From: Cyanobium sp.
GTDB taxonomy: Bacteria; Cyanobacteriota; Cyanobacteriia; PCC-6307; Cyanobiaceae
NCBI GenBank assembly: GCA_014191535.1
Contig: BJHC01000057.1
Location: 1-7,858 of the forward strand
Direction of reading: 5' to 3'
DNA length: 7,858 bases
Of the stretch, positions 1 through 6,212 are shown piece after piece. How positions within the stretch are numbered: the stretch's first letter is position 1; every line of letters begins with the position of its first letter. A program made the position numbers and the translations under genes. The notes under the pieces are model-generated. The model did no database searches, had not been told where the DNA came from, and saw nothing but the letters and a program-made list of their open reading frames with translations.

Positions 1-142
1 GCAGCGCCTGGCGACCCGCCGCCAAGGCGACCCCGCTCCCCAGGCAGAGCAAACCGATCAGCAGGGGGCCGGCGGGGCGGGAAGGGGTCAACGGCTGTTC
101 GGCGTTGTTGGCATTCTTGGGGAGATCCCCCGCATGGGCCAT
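1..142 (-). CDS. txlA: N-terminus of a membrane-anchored protein, probably thioredoxin-like TxlA (partial)
   Basis: Only the first 47 codons lie in the window; the gene continues past the left edge. Reading from the ATG at 142-140 gives a polar start (MAHAGDLPKNANNAEQPL), then a hydrophobic segment at about residues 24-42 (PLLIGLLCLGSGVALAAG) that looks like a single membrane anchor. No thioredoxin CxxC motif is visible because that part lies outside. The name rests on this topology and on remembered gene order in marine Synechococcus and Prochlorococcus, where txlA, a membrane-tethered thioredoxin-like protein related to plant HCF164, sits next to glmM. HCF164-type proteins pass reducing power to the lumenal side of the thylakoid membrane. 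The coding frame is convincing; the family assignment is inference. Any other N-terminally anchored protein would fit the visible residues equally well. Confidence 0.55.
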   Translation of the reverse strand, partial: MAHAGDLPKNANNAEQPLTPSRPAGPLLIGLLCLGSGVALAAGRQAL

Positions 143-374
143 GGCGTTGCCCAAGCTGCCCCCGCTGCCGCCCCTGCCCCTGGCCCTCACTGTGCTGCCG
201 GGCTGGCGCCCGCGCCGGCGCCTGCTGCAGGTGTGGGCGTTGGCGGGGCTGTTGATCCTGCTGCGGCCCCTCTGGCCCCTGCGGCTTTTGCCCGGCTGGG
301 TGGTGGGTGGCGTGTTGCTGTGGGCGGTGCTGGAGTTGTTGCTGTGGGCCTGGTGGCCGCGGCGATGGAACTGA
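141..374 (+). CDS. Small hydrophobic protein of unknown function (77 aa)
   Basis: I do not recognise this gene. Nearly every codon from the ATG at 141 to the TGA at 372-374 ends in G or C, as in the neighbouring real genes, and the two other plus-strand frames here do not show this; that is the main support for coding. The protein begins with a proline/leucine-rich stretch (MALPKLPPLPPLPLAL), then a short basic patch (RPRRR, about residues 24-28). Two hydrophobic segments follow, at about 31-40 and 53-70, the second ending in a Trp-rich tail (LLLWAWWPRRWN). It is probably a small membrane protein. It lies 57 bases upstream of glmM on the same strand and may share its transcript. The chosen ATG overlaps the start of the divergent gene to its left by two bases, so the true start could be the in-frame GTG at 192. 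No clear ribosome-binding site precedes either start. Confidence 0.5.
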   Translation: MALPKLPPLPPLPLALTVLPGWRPRRRLLQVWALAGLLILLRPLWPLRLLPGWVVGGVLLWAVLELLLWAWWPRRWN

Positions 375-431
375 CGGTGGCGCTAAGGGCTGCGCCTAGC
401 CTGGCGCGCACCGTTGGCTGGATCGCTGCTG
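375..431 (+). promoter_or_regulatory. Spacer upstream of glmM, possible promoter
   Basis: This 57-base gap separates the small hydrophobic protein gene from glmM. It holds a weak -10-like TAGCCT at 397-402. The best -35-like hexamer, CTGACG at 371-376, sits 20 bases upstream of it, which is too far for a standard sigma-70 promoter. No strong Shine-Dalgarno sequence precedes the glmM ATG. Transcription of glmM could start here or further upstream; the sequence does not decide. Confidence 0.2.
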
Positions 432-1823
432 ATGGCCGAACAGGCCCTTCCTTTGCTCGGACACCCCCTGGCGGCGGGCAGCGTGCGCTTCGGCACCGAT
501 GGCATCCGCGGCCGGGTGGGCAGCGTGATCACCCCGGCCCTGGCGTTACAGCTGGGGTACTGGTGCGGCCGCGTGTTGCCGCAGCAGGGGCCGATCCTGC
601 TGGGTAGCGATTCCCGCAGCAGCGGCCCCATGTTGGTGGCGGCCCTGGCGGCCGGCCTGACCGCGGCGGGCCGGGATGTGCTCGACCTGGGGCTCTGCCC
701 CACCCCGGCGGTGCCCGGTGCCATCCGGGCCCTGGGGGGCGGCGGCGGCCTGATGGTGTCCGCCAGTCACAACCCCCCCCACGACAACGGCATCAAGGTG
801 TTTGGCGCCTGCGGCGCCAAGTTGGCCCGCACGGAGCAGGCGGCCATCGAGGCGGGCCTCACCGGTGCGAGCCCGGCGCTGGAGGCGGTGCCGGCCAATG
901 GTCGCCTCGAGCGCCGGCCGGATCTGTTGGAGGCCTACCGGCAGAGGTTATTGGCCAGCGTGGGCGCGGCCCGGCCGGAGGGGTGCCGCGTTGTGCTGGA
1001 TCTGTGCTGGGGATCAGCCACCAGTTGCGGTGAGGCCCTGTTCCGCGAGCTGGGGGCGGAGGTCACGGTGTTGCACGGGCAGCCCGATGGCACGCGCATC
1101 AACCAGGGTTGCGGCAGCACCCACCTGGAGCCGCTGCGGGCTGCCGTGCTGGCCCAGGGGGCTCAGATGGGCTTCGCCTTCGATGGCGATGCCGATCGCA
1201 TGCTCGCCGTGGATGGCCGCGGCCGCGTGGTGGATGGCGATCAGATTCTTTATCTGTGGGGCCAGGCGCTGATGGCGGAGGGGGCCCTGCCCCAGAACCG
1301 CATCGTGGCCACGGTGATGAGCAACCTCGGCTTCGAGCGTGCCTGGCAGGCCCGTGGCGGGGTGCTGGAGCGCACCGCCGTGGGGGATCAATACGTGCAC
1401 GCCGCCATGGAAGACCTGGGGGCGGCCCTGGGCGGTGAACAATCGGGCCACATCCTCTCGGCCCGCCATGGCATGAGCGGCGATGGCCTGCTCACGGCCC
1501 TGCAGGTGGCCAGCCTGATCCAGGCCAGCGGCGGCAGCCTGGCGGATTGGTTGGAGGGCAGCTTCCAGCCCTATCCCCAGAAGCTGGTGAACGTGACGGT
1601 GCCCAGCCGCGAGCGGCGCACCGAGTGGCACGCCTGTGAGCCGCTGCGCCAGGCGGTGGAGCAGGCGGAGGCGGCCATGGCCGGCAGCGGCCGGGTGCTG
1701 GTGCGTGCCAGCGGCACCGAACCGCTGCTGCGGGTGATGGTGGAGGCGGCGGATCCAGGTGATGTGGACCACTGGAGCAGCCACTTGGCAGCGCTGGCCG
1801 ATCAGCACCTCAACGCCGTCTGA
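432..1823 (+). CDS. glmM: Phosphoglucosamine mutase GlmM
   Basis: GlmM interconverts glucosamine-6-phosphate and glucosamine-1-phosphate in the cytoplasm, the step before GlmU in UDP-GlcNAc synthesis for peptidoglycan and lipopolysaccharide. The 463-residue protein is full length for the alpha-D-phosphohexomutase superfamily and shows all four landmarks: the phosphoserine loop SASHNPP (S112 the phosphorylated residue, after FGTDGIRG at 20-27), the Mg-binding loop DGDADR (251-256), the sugar-binding loop GEQSGH (335-340) and the C-terminal phosphate-binding loop RASGTEP (425-431). The ATG at 432 gives the usual short N-terminus; the frame is open further upstream to a TTG at 414 but those six codons add nothing recognisable. 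The loop after strand VVLD (187-190) reads LCWGSATSC where E. coli GlmM has a CANGA-type sequence; the picocyanobacterial homologues I remember are similar. The 3' end overlaps the convergent kinase gene by 22 bases. Confidence 0.96.
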   Translation: MAEQALPLLGHPLAAGSVRFGTDGIRGRVGSVITPALALQLGYWCGRVLPQQGPILLGSDSRSSGPMLVAALAAGLTAAGRDVLDLGLCPTPAVPGAIRALGGGGGLMVSASHNPPHDNGIKVFGACGAKLARTEQAAIEAGLTGASPALEAVPANGRLERRPDLLEAYRQRLLASVGAARPEGCRVVLDLCWGSATSCGEALFRELGAEVTVLHGQPDGTRINQGCGSTHLEPLRAAVLAQGAQMGFAFDGDADRMLAVDGRGRVVDGDQILYLWGQALMAEGALPQNRIVATVMSNLGFERAWQARGGVLERTAVGDQYVHAAMEDLGAALGGEQSGHILSARHGMSGDGLLTALQVASLIQASGGSLADWLEGSFQPYPQKLVNVTVPSRERRTEWHACEPLRQAVEQAEAAMAGSGRVLVRASGTEPLLRVMVEAADPGDVDHWSSHLAALADQHLNAV

Positions 1824-2779
1824 GCCGCCAGGGTGAGGGCGCCGTCGCAGGCATCCCCACTGGGCTCCTGCAACCGTGCCCCCGGGCAGTGGTGCTGCAG
1901 CGCGGCTGCAAAGCGGTGGCGCAGGCTGGCCAGGTGCACGACGGCACCCCCCACCGCACAGACGGCCGGTGCCTGCAGCTGCAGCTCCCGAGCCACGCCC
2001 TCCACCAGGGTGGCTAACGCCTCGGCGGAGCGCTGCACCAGCGCCTGGGCCTGGGCATCCCCCGCCTGGGCCCGTTGATCGATCACCGGGGCCAGGCGGG
2101 CGAAGCCGGCGGCGCCGAAGCTGGGCTGCACCACCAGGGCCTTGAGCGCCTGGGGTGTGGTCACCCCCAGGGCCTGCCAGAGGTCGCTGCGCAGCGCGGT
2201 GTCCTGCAGCCGCCCGTCGGCCATCTGCACACTCAGGGCCAGGCCGTCACGGCCGATGTCCATGGCGGAGCCGGCCCCATCCAGCAGCCAGCCCCAGCCG
2301 CCGCAGCGGTGCAGCTGGCCTGCGCTGTTCTGCCCCAGGGCGATGCAGCCGGTGCCGCTGATCACCAGCACGCCGGCTTCGCGCCCCAGGGCCCCCGCCA
2401 GGGCGGTGCGCTCGTCCCCCGTGACGTGCACGGCGGTGGCTGGTAAGTCCAGGGCGGCGGCCGCCAGCTGCTGCCCCTGCGCCTGCACGCCGCTGCCCGC
2501 TTCGATGCCGCTGGCGCCGATGGCCGCCGCCACCAGCGGCGTGGCCGGCTGCAGAGACCCATCGGCCTCCGCCCTCTGGCGGGCGGCGGCCAGGCTGCTG
2601 CTGAGGGCGCTCTGAAAGCGGAGCTCACCGCCATCGGCGGCCAGATGGCTGACGCCACTGCCCTTCCCCTCGCCGAGCGGCCGCCAGGCCCCATCCGCCT
2701 GCAGCCAGGCCAGCCGGCAGCTGGTGTGGGTCTGGCCGGCGTCGAAGCCGGCGATCAGCCGCGGCTGCGGATCAGCCAT
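1802..2779 (-). CDS. BadF/BadG/BcrA/BcrD-family ATPase, likely N-acetylglucosamine kinase-like
   Basis: A 325-residue member of the actin-fold sugar kinase/ATPase group that includes N-acetylglucosamine kinase (ATP + GlcNAc to GlcNAc-6-phosphate) and the activators of benzoyl-CoA reductase type enzymes. Visible motifs are the phosphate-1 loop GFDAGQTHT (11-19, D13), VTGDERTALAGALG (119-132, where D122 would be the catalytic base), the phosphate-2 loop ISGTGCIALG (140-149), GGWGWLLDGAGS (160-171), and the adenosine-motif segment AVGGAVV (275-281). There is no Cys cluster for a [4Fe-4S] centre at a dimer interface, so a sugar kinase is more likely than a reductase activator. One departure is notable: the family's usual GDEGS is DGAGS here. 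The start ATG lies inside the last codons of ictB (8-base overlap), implying co-transcription and translational coupling. Convergence with glmM and the family link suggest amino-sugar salvage or wall recycling, but the substrate is inference. Confidence 0.85.
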   Translation of the reverse strand: MADPQPRLIAGFDAGQTHTSCRLAWLQADGAWRPLGEGKGSGVSHLAADGGELRFQSALSSSLAAARQRAEADGSLQPATPLVAAAIGASGIEAGSGVQAQGQQLAAAALDLPATAVHVTGDERTALAGALGREAGVLVISGTGCIALGQNSAGQLHRCGGWGWLLDGAGSAMDIGRDGLALSVQMADGRLQDTALRSDLWQALGVTTPQALKALVVQPSFGAAGFARLAPVIDQRAQAGDAQAQALVQRSAEALATLVEGVARELQLQAPAVCAVGGAVVHLASLRHRFAAALQHHCPGARLQEPSGDACDGALTLAAQTALRC

Positions 2780-4091
2780 CCGTGCCGGCCTGGGCCCTGC
2801 TCACCGCCAGGCTGGCCAGGCAGAACCAGCCGGTGAGTTGCACCTCGGGCCGGAAAAAGATGGTGTCGGTGATGCCCTGCACCCCCAGGCCGGCGATGGC
2901 TGCCACCGCCGCCAGGGCCGGCAAGGCCCAGGGGGATTCCCCCTTCAGCTGGGCCAGACCGGCCCGCAGGCTGGCGACCAGCAGGCCCAGGGCCGCCAGC
3001 AGGTAGGGCACACCCCCCTCCACCAGCAGCTCCAGGGGCACGGAGTAGGCGCTGAGGGCGTTGAACTTGGGCTGTTGGTACAGCGGATAGATCAGGTTGA
3101 AGGCCGTGTTGCCCGGGCCGATGCCCAGCCAGGGGCGCGCCTGGATCATGTCGATGGCCGCCAGCCAGACGTTGATGCGGAAGTTGTTGGAGCTGTCTTC
3201 CCGGCCGGCCACCAGGCTGAGCACGCGGATGCGCAGGGGCTCCACCTGGGTGACGGCCACCACCAGCACGGCCACGGCCCCCACCAGCAGCAGCAGCGGG
3301 AACAGGCGGCGCCACAGGGGCGGCCACTGGCGTGTTTGACGCAGCACCAACAGCAAACCCAGCCCCCCCAGGGCCGCCACCATGCCCAGCCAGCCGCCGC
3401 GGCTGTAGCTGAGGAACAGGGCGATCGCCCCCAGCAGCAGGGCGGTGGCGGCAAACAGGCGCTGGGGCCAGCTGCGCCAGCGCAGCAGCGCCACCAGGGC
3501 GATCGGCAGGATCGGGATCAGATACCCCGCCAACAGGTTGGGGTTCTCCAGCGGGCCATAGACACGGATGGTGCCATCGGCCACGGAGTTGGGGTCAGCC
3601 CAGCGGGCCAGCTCGGCGGTGTCGCCGTAGAGCTGCCGAATGGCCAGCACGGCGCTCAGCAGCTGCCCTGCCAGCAGGGACGCCACGATGCGATTCCACC
3701 ATTGCGGTGCCTCCGCCAGCAGCTGCCGCATCAGGGCGTAAACCCCCAGGTAGCTGAGCAGCTTCAGTAGCCCCTTGAAGGCGGCCACCGGCACGGGGGA
3801 ACAGCCGGTGGCCACCACCGCGATGCCGAGCAGCAACAGCAGCCAGCTGTTGATCGCGCCCAGGGGCCCGGCGGGGGTGCGCAGGGCCCAGACCAGCCAC
3901 AGCAAGCCTGCCGCCAGGATCAACAGGCTGAGGCCGCCGCGGGTCACCAGCGGCAGGCCCGCCATCAGGGCGCACAGCACCACGCCCGCCAGCAACGGCA
4001 GGCGGCTGGTGAGGGGGCCGCTGGGGAGGCCCGCCAACGCCCCTTGCCAACGCAGCAGCCAGGGGGAGGGGGGCGCAGGGGCCGGGCTCAT
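2772..4091 (-). CDS. ictB: IctB-family membrane protein (O-antigen ligase/Wzy-like; annotated as putative bicarbonate transporter)
   Basis: A 439-residue polytopic membrane protein with about 12 hydrophobic segments by eye (roughly 31-50, 53-71, 79-97, 109-125, 134-150, 185-203, 211-228, 231-250, 264-283, 352-377, 388-406, 417-432). It carries the conserved IctB/Wzy_C signatures [11 protein letters not shown] (181-191), SYSRGGWLG (228-236), and a large loop between segments 9 and 10 with FRINVW (304-309) followed by PWLGIGPGN (320-328), ending in a conserved [11 protein letters not shown] stretch (408-418). IctB was named in Synechococcus PCC 7942 for a phenotype in inorganic carbon accumulation, but direct bicarbonate transport has not been firmly shown and the fold is that of O-antigen ligases and polymerases. 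The start codon overlaps the trmB stop in an ATGA (4088-4091), and the 3' end overlaps the kinase gene, so the three genes are likely one transcript. Family assignment is firm; biochemical role is open. Confidence 0.93.
   Translation of the reverse strand: MSPAPAPPSPWLLRWQGALAGLPSGPLTSRLPLLAGVVLCALMAGLPLVTRGGLSLLILAAGLLWLVWALRTPAGPLGAINSWLLLLLGIAVVATGCSPVPVAAFKGLLKLLSYLGVYALMRQLLAEAPQWWNRIVASLLAGQLLSAVLAIRQLYGDTAELARWADPNSVADGTIRVYGPLENPNLLAGYLIPILPIALVALLRWRSWPQRLFAATALLLGAIALFLSYSRGGWLGMVAALGGLGLLLVLRQTRQWPPLWRRLFPLLLLVGAVAVLVVAVTQVEPLRIRVLSLVAGREDSSNNFRINVWLAAIDMIQARPWLGIGPGNTAFNLIYPLYQQPKFNALSAYSVPLELLVEGGVPYLLAALGLLVASLRAGLAQLKGESPWALPALAAVAAIAGLGVQGITDTIFFRPEVQLTGWFCLASLAVSRAQAGTDG
3421..3428. 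repeat. HIP1 octamer GCGATCGC
   Basis: A perfect copy of the highly iterated palindrome HIP1, which is over-represented in many cyanobacterial genomes. It lies within ictB. With only two copies in the window, this is at most mild support for a cyanobacterial origin, since some copies are expected by chance in GC-rich DNA. Confidence 0.5.
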
Positions 4092-4813
4092 GCCAGCGAT
4101 GGCGGGGTGTTGGCCGGATTATCGGTGGCCTGGAGCCGTTCTTCCAGGCTTTGCAACGCCGGCGGTGGGTTGCCGTTGCGGCGGTACAGACGGCGATACA
4201 CCGGCAGCCCCTGCTCGAGCACATAGGTTTCGCGCTCCGTGGGCAGCGGCAGGGGGTTTTGGCTCAGCCAAGCGGCGTCGTCGCCGGCCTGAACCGCACC
4301 GCTGGGCTCAAAGCAGCCGCTGGCTTCGATCACCGCCAGCATCGGCTCAATCACCGCCAGCACGTCGCTCTGCACGAACAGCTGCTTGCCGGGGGCCAGG
4401 GCTGCGGCGATCGCCAGCAGCAACGCCGGTTGCAGCACCCGGCGTTTGTGGTGCTTCTTCTTGAACCAGGGATCGGGGAACTGGATCGATACCAGCTCCA
4501 GCAGGCCGCTGGGGAGCTCCGCCAGCCAGCCCTCGAGGCTGACGTTGGCGTTGCAGAACAGATAGTGCAGGTTGGTGAGCTGCCGCTGTTGGCGGTCCGC
4601 TTCCGCGGCGCTCACCAGGGCCCGGCGGATCTCCACCCCCAGGTGGTTGCGCTGCGGCTGCTGCTCCGCCAGGGCCAACAGAAAGCGGCCGCGGGCGCAG
4701 CCGATGTCCAGGTGCAGGGGCAGGGCCGCGTTGGCGAACAGGTTCGGCGGCGGCGGCAGCTGCAGCGGCTGCTGGAAGAAACGGCTGAGGGGGTTGACGT
4801 GCTGGCGCACCAT
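4088..4813 (-). CDS. trmB: tRNA (guanine-N7-)-methyltransferase TrmB
   Basis: TrmB uses S-adenosylmethionine to methylate N7 of G46 in the variable loop of tRNA. The 241-residue protein shows the class I methyltransferase SAM loop [12 protein letters not shown] (34-45), the acidic/arginine strand GVEIRR (59-64) and the family hallmark [14 protein letters not shown] (112-125), which holds the catalytic-region Asp114 and the basic tRNA-contacting patch. PTERE (191-195) near the C-terminus stands where other bacterial TrmB proteins have TxFE. I chose the ATG at 4813-4811 because it gives the typical cyanobacterial opening ([13 protein letters not shown]); the frame is open upstream to 4990, but those codons lie inside the FIST gene and translate to low-complexity, out-of-frame-looking protein. 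The start is 7 bases after the FIST stop, and the stop overlaps the ictB start, so it is the second gene of a four-gene run. Confidence 0.95.
   Translation of the reverse strand: MVRQHVNPLSRFFQQPLQLPPPPNLFANAALPLHLDIGCARGRFLLALAEQQPQRNHLGVEIRRALVSAAEADRQQRQLTNLHYLFCNANVSLEGWLAELPSGLLELVSIQFPDPWFKKKHHKRRVLQPALLLAIAAALAPGKQLFVQSDVLAVIEPMLAVIEASGCFEPSGAVQAGDDAAWLSQNPLPLPTERETYVLEQGLPVYRRLYRRNGNPPPALQSLEERLQATDNPANTPPSLA
4407..4414. repeat. HIP1 octamer GCGATCGC
   Basis: The second perfect HIP1 palindrome in the window, located within trmB. The same reservations apply as for the copy in ictB. Confidence 0.5.
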
Positions 4814-4820
4814 GGCGAGC

Positions 4821-6143
4821 TCAGGCCGGTTGGTCGCCCGTGCCGCTGGCGTGGGGCACCAGGAATCCCCAGCTGGCGGTGTAGCCGTGCAGGTGGGTGA
4901 CCCCCACCACCGGGCCGATCTCGCCGTTGCAGAAGGCGCCGGCCACGGGCACCGCGGTGAAGTGTTCGCGGCAGGCCTGCACGTCGCCATCGGGTTGGCC
5001 GTAGAGCCCCTCGCCGCGGCCCAGGCAGGCGAACAACAGGGCGGCCAGCGGTTGCGGCTGCCGGCGGTGCTGCTGGCTGAGCAGTTGCCGCTGCTCCTGG
5101 CGGGAGGCGTCGGCGTCCCGCAGTTGGAACTGCACCCGTTGCCCCACCCGCAGCCGTTCGCCGACGGCCACCGAGCCGGTGCGGGGATCGACGCCGATCA
5201 GGTTGCGCACCAGAAAGGCCGGGGCGTCGGAGTCGCCGCTGCCGTTGAGCTGGAAGCTGTTTTTGGCCACCCCCAGAAACAGCGAGTGGCGCACCAGCTC
5301 GCGCTCCTGGGGGTTGAGCCCCTCAAGGATGGTCTGCAGGCAGGCCACGGGGGTGCCCCGCTGCTCGCTGCTGCTCAGCCGCTGCACCACGTTGCGCTCC
5401 GCCTGCTCCACCTCAAACACCGGGCCGATCGGTTTGCAGCCCTGGGCCACCACCGGATCGATCCGCCAGCTGCCGCTGATCAGGCAGCCCACCGCTCCGC
5501 TCACGACCTGGTCGTCGAACAGCAGCGAGCCATGGCTGGCGTTGTGCTGCCCGGCGATGCCTCCCACCTTGGCGGCATCGGGGTAGGCGTAGTCGAGGCC
5601 GCTGATCAGATCGTTGATGGCGGGGCAGCCCGGATCGATGAACAGCAGCATCGAGTGGGCGCCCTGGGGCTCAGCCCCCACCCAGTCCGCCCAGGCCTGG
5701 CTGGGGCCGTCGAGGTCGGGGAGGTCATCGCCCTGCACCTGGAACAGCTGCAGCTCCGCCCCGGGCAGCCACAACAGGCTGACGCTGATGCCCGGTTGCT
5801 GCTCTAATTCATGGGGTTGGCCATCGGCGCCGGTGCCCACCACCCCGCCGCCGCTGCAGCCGATCCAGTGTTGGCTGGGGATCGCCTGGCGCAGCAGGGG
5901 CAGCAGCCGTTGCAGGTCGGTGGCGTAGGCGGTGGAGCAAAACACCAGGGCCAGGTCTGCCGGCGGCTGACCGCCGGCCTGCAACTGCTGGGCCAGATCG
6001 GCCACGGCGGCCTCCAGGGCCGGCTGGCTGCTCAGGGCCGTGCTGCAGCGGGCCTGGCTGGATGTGGTGGAAATTGGCTCGGGGAACCCCAGCGCGCCCA
6101 GGCGCTGCTGCAGCTGCTGAAGGGGGCGAAGCGGCCAAGCCAT
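4821..6143 (-). CDS. FIST-domain (FIST_N + FIST_C) sensory protein
   Basis: A 440-residue soluble protein matching the FIST architecture (F-box and intracellular signal transduction), predicted to bind a small ligand. The N-terminal half has the strand and cysteine pattern [11 protein letters not shown] (64-74) and [10 protein letters not shown] (94-103), then LLFIDPGCP (166-174) and [15 protein letters not shown] (191-205), all typical of FIST_N. The C-terminal half has LLFACLGRG (369-377) and [13 protein letters not shown] (400-412) followed by THLHGYTAS (416-424), typical of FIST_C. It has no membrane segment and no kinase, cyclase or chemotaxis output domain. About 30 residues before the first conserved strand do not align with anything I know, and several codons there end in A or T, so a later start is possible, though no other ATG is available near it. 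It leads the trmB-ictB-kinase series, 7 bases before trmB. Ligand and output partner are unknown. Confidence 0.88.
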   Translation of the reverse strand: MAWPLRPLQQLQQRLGALGFPEPISTTSSQARCSTALSSQPALEAAVADLAQQLQAGGQPPADLALVFCSTAYATDLQRLLPLLRQAIPSQHWIGCSGGGVVGTGADGQPHELEQQPGISVSLLWLPGAELQLFQVQGDDLPDLDGPSQAWADWVGAEPQGAHSMLLFIDPGCPAINDLISGLDYAYPDAAKVGGIAGQHNASHGSLLFDDQVVSGAVGCLISGSWRIDPVVAQGCKPIGPVFEVEQAERNVVQRLSSSEQRGTPVACLQTILEGLNPQERELVRHSLFLGVAKNSFQLNGSGDSDAPAFLVRNLIGVDPRTGSVAVGERLRVGQRVQFQLRDADASRQEQRQLLSQQHRRQPQPLAALLFACLGRGEGLYGQPDGDVQACREHFTAVPVAGAFCNGEIGPVVGVTHLHGYTASWGFLVPHASGTGDQPA

Positions 6144-6212
6144 GGCTGGACCCTACAGCTGCTGCCCCCAGGCTCGGGCGGCAGATAATGGCGGCTTGCC
6201 GACCCCCCATCC
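6144..6212. promoter_or_regulatory. Divergent intergenic spacer with promoters for the FIST operon and the DUF3177 operon
   Basis: These 69 bases are the only spacer between two divergent gene groups and must hold or adjoin both promoters. On the plus strand GATAAT (6184-6189) is a good -10 match placed about 23 bases before the DUF3177 GTG start, but the expected -35 position has no TTGACA-like hexamer. On the minus strand TAGGGT (6155-6150) lies six bases before the FIST ATG. It could be a -10 for a nearly leaderless transcript, or its AGGG could act as a Shine-Dalgarno element with a seven-base spacing. Neither promoter is certain. Confidence 0.4.

Noticed and set aside
119..130. Short dyad GGGGAGATCCCC as a possible operator
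   Set aside because: Five-base arms with a two-base centre are expected by chance in such GC-rich DNA, and it lies in codons of the txlA-like gene.
414..431. Upstream TTG start for glmM
   Set aside because: It adds six residues with no family support; the ATG at 432 gives the usual short N-terminus before FGTDGIRG.
134..607. Plus-strand open frame of 157 codons beginning with an ATG that has a GGAG at good spacing
   Set aside because: It runs 176 bases into glmM in another frame, its third positions are rich in T and A compared with the neighbouring frame, and the protein is low-complexity Ala/Pro/Gly. The GGAG falls within codons of the divergent txlA-like gene.
1014..1808. Long minus-strand open frame (264 codons) opposite glmM
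   Set aside because: Antisense shadow caused by high GC; the product is His/Gln/Ala-rich with no motif, while glmM on the other strand is certain.
2724..3770. Long plus-strand open frame (348 codons) opposite ictB
   Set aside because: Its product is Gln/Gly/His-rich low-complexity sequence, the usual antisense image of a Leu/Ala-rich membrane protein.
3421..4414. HIP1 octamers as a sign of a HIP1-rich genome
   Set aside because: Only two copies in 7.9 kb of GC-rich DNA, too few to claim enrichment; listed as simple repeats only.
4814..4990. N-terminal extension of TrmB
   Set aside because: These 59 codons overlap the end of the FIST gene in another frame and give Pro/Ala/Thr-rich sequence not seen in TrmB; the ATG at 4813 gives the family start.
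4572..5807. Long plus-strand open frame (411 codons) opposite trmB and the FIST gene
   Set aside because: It spans two well-supported minus-strand genes and shows no recognisable domain; antisense shadow.
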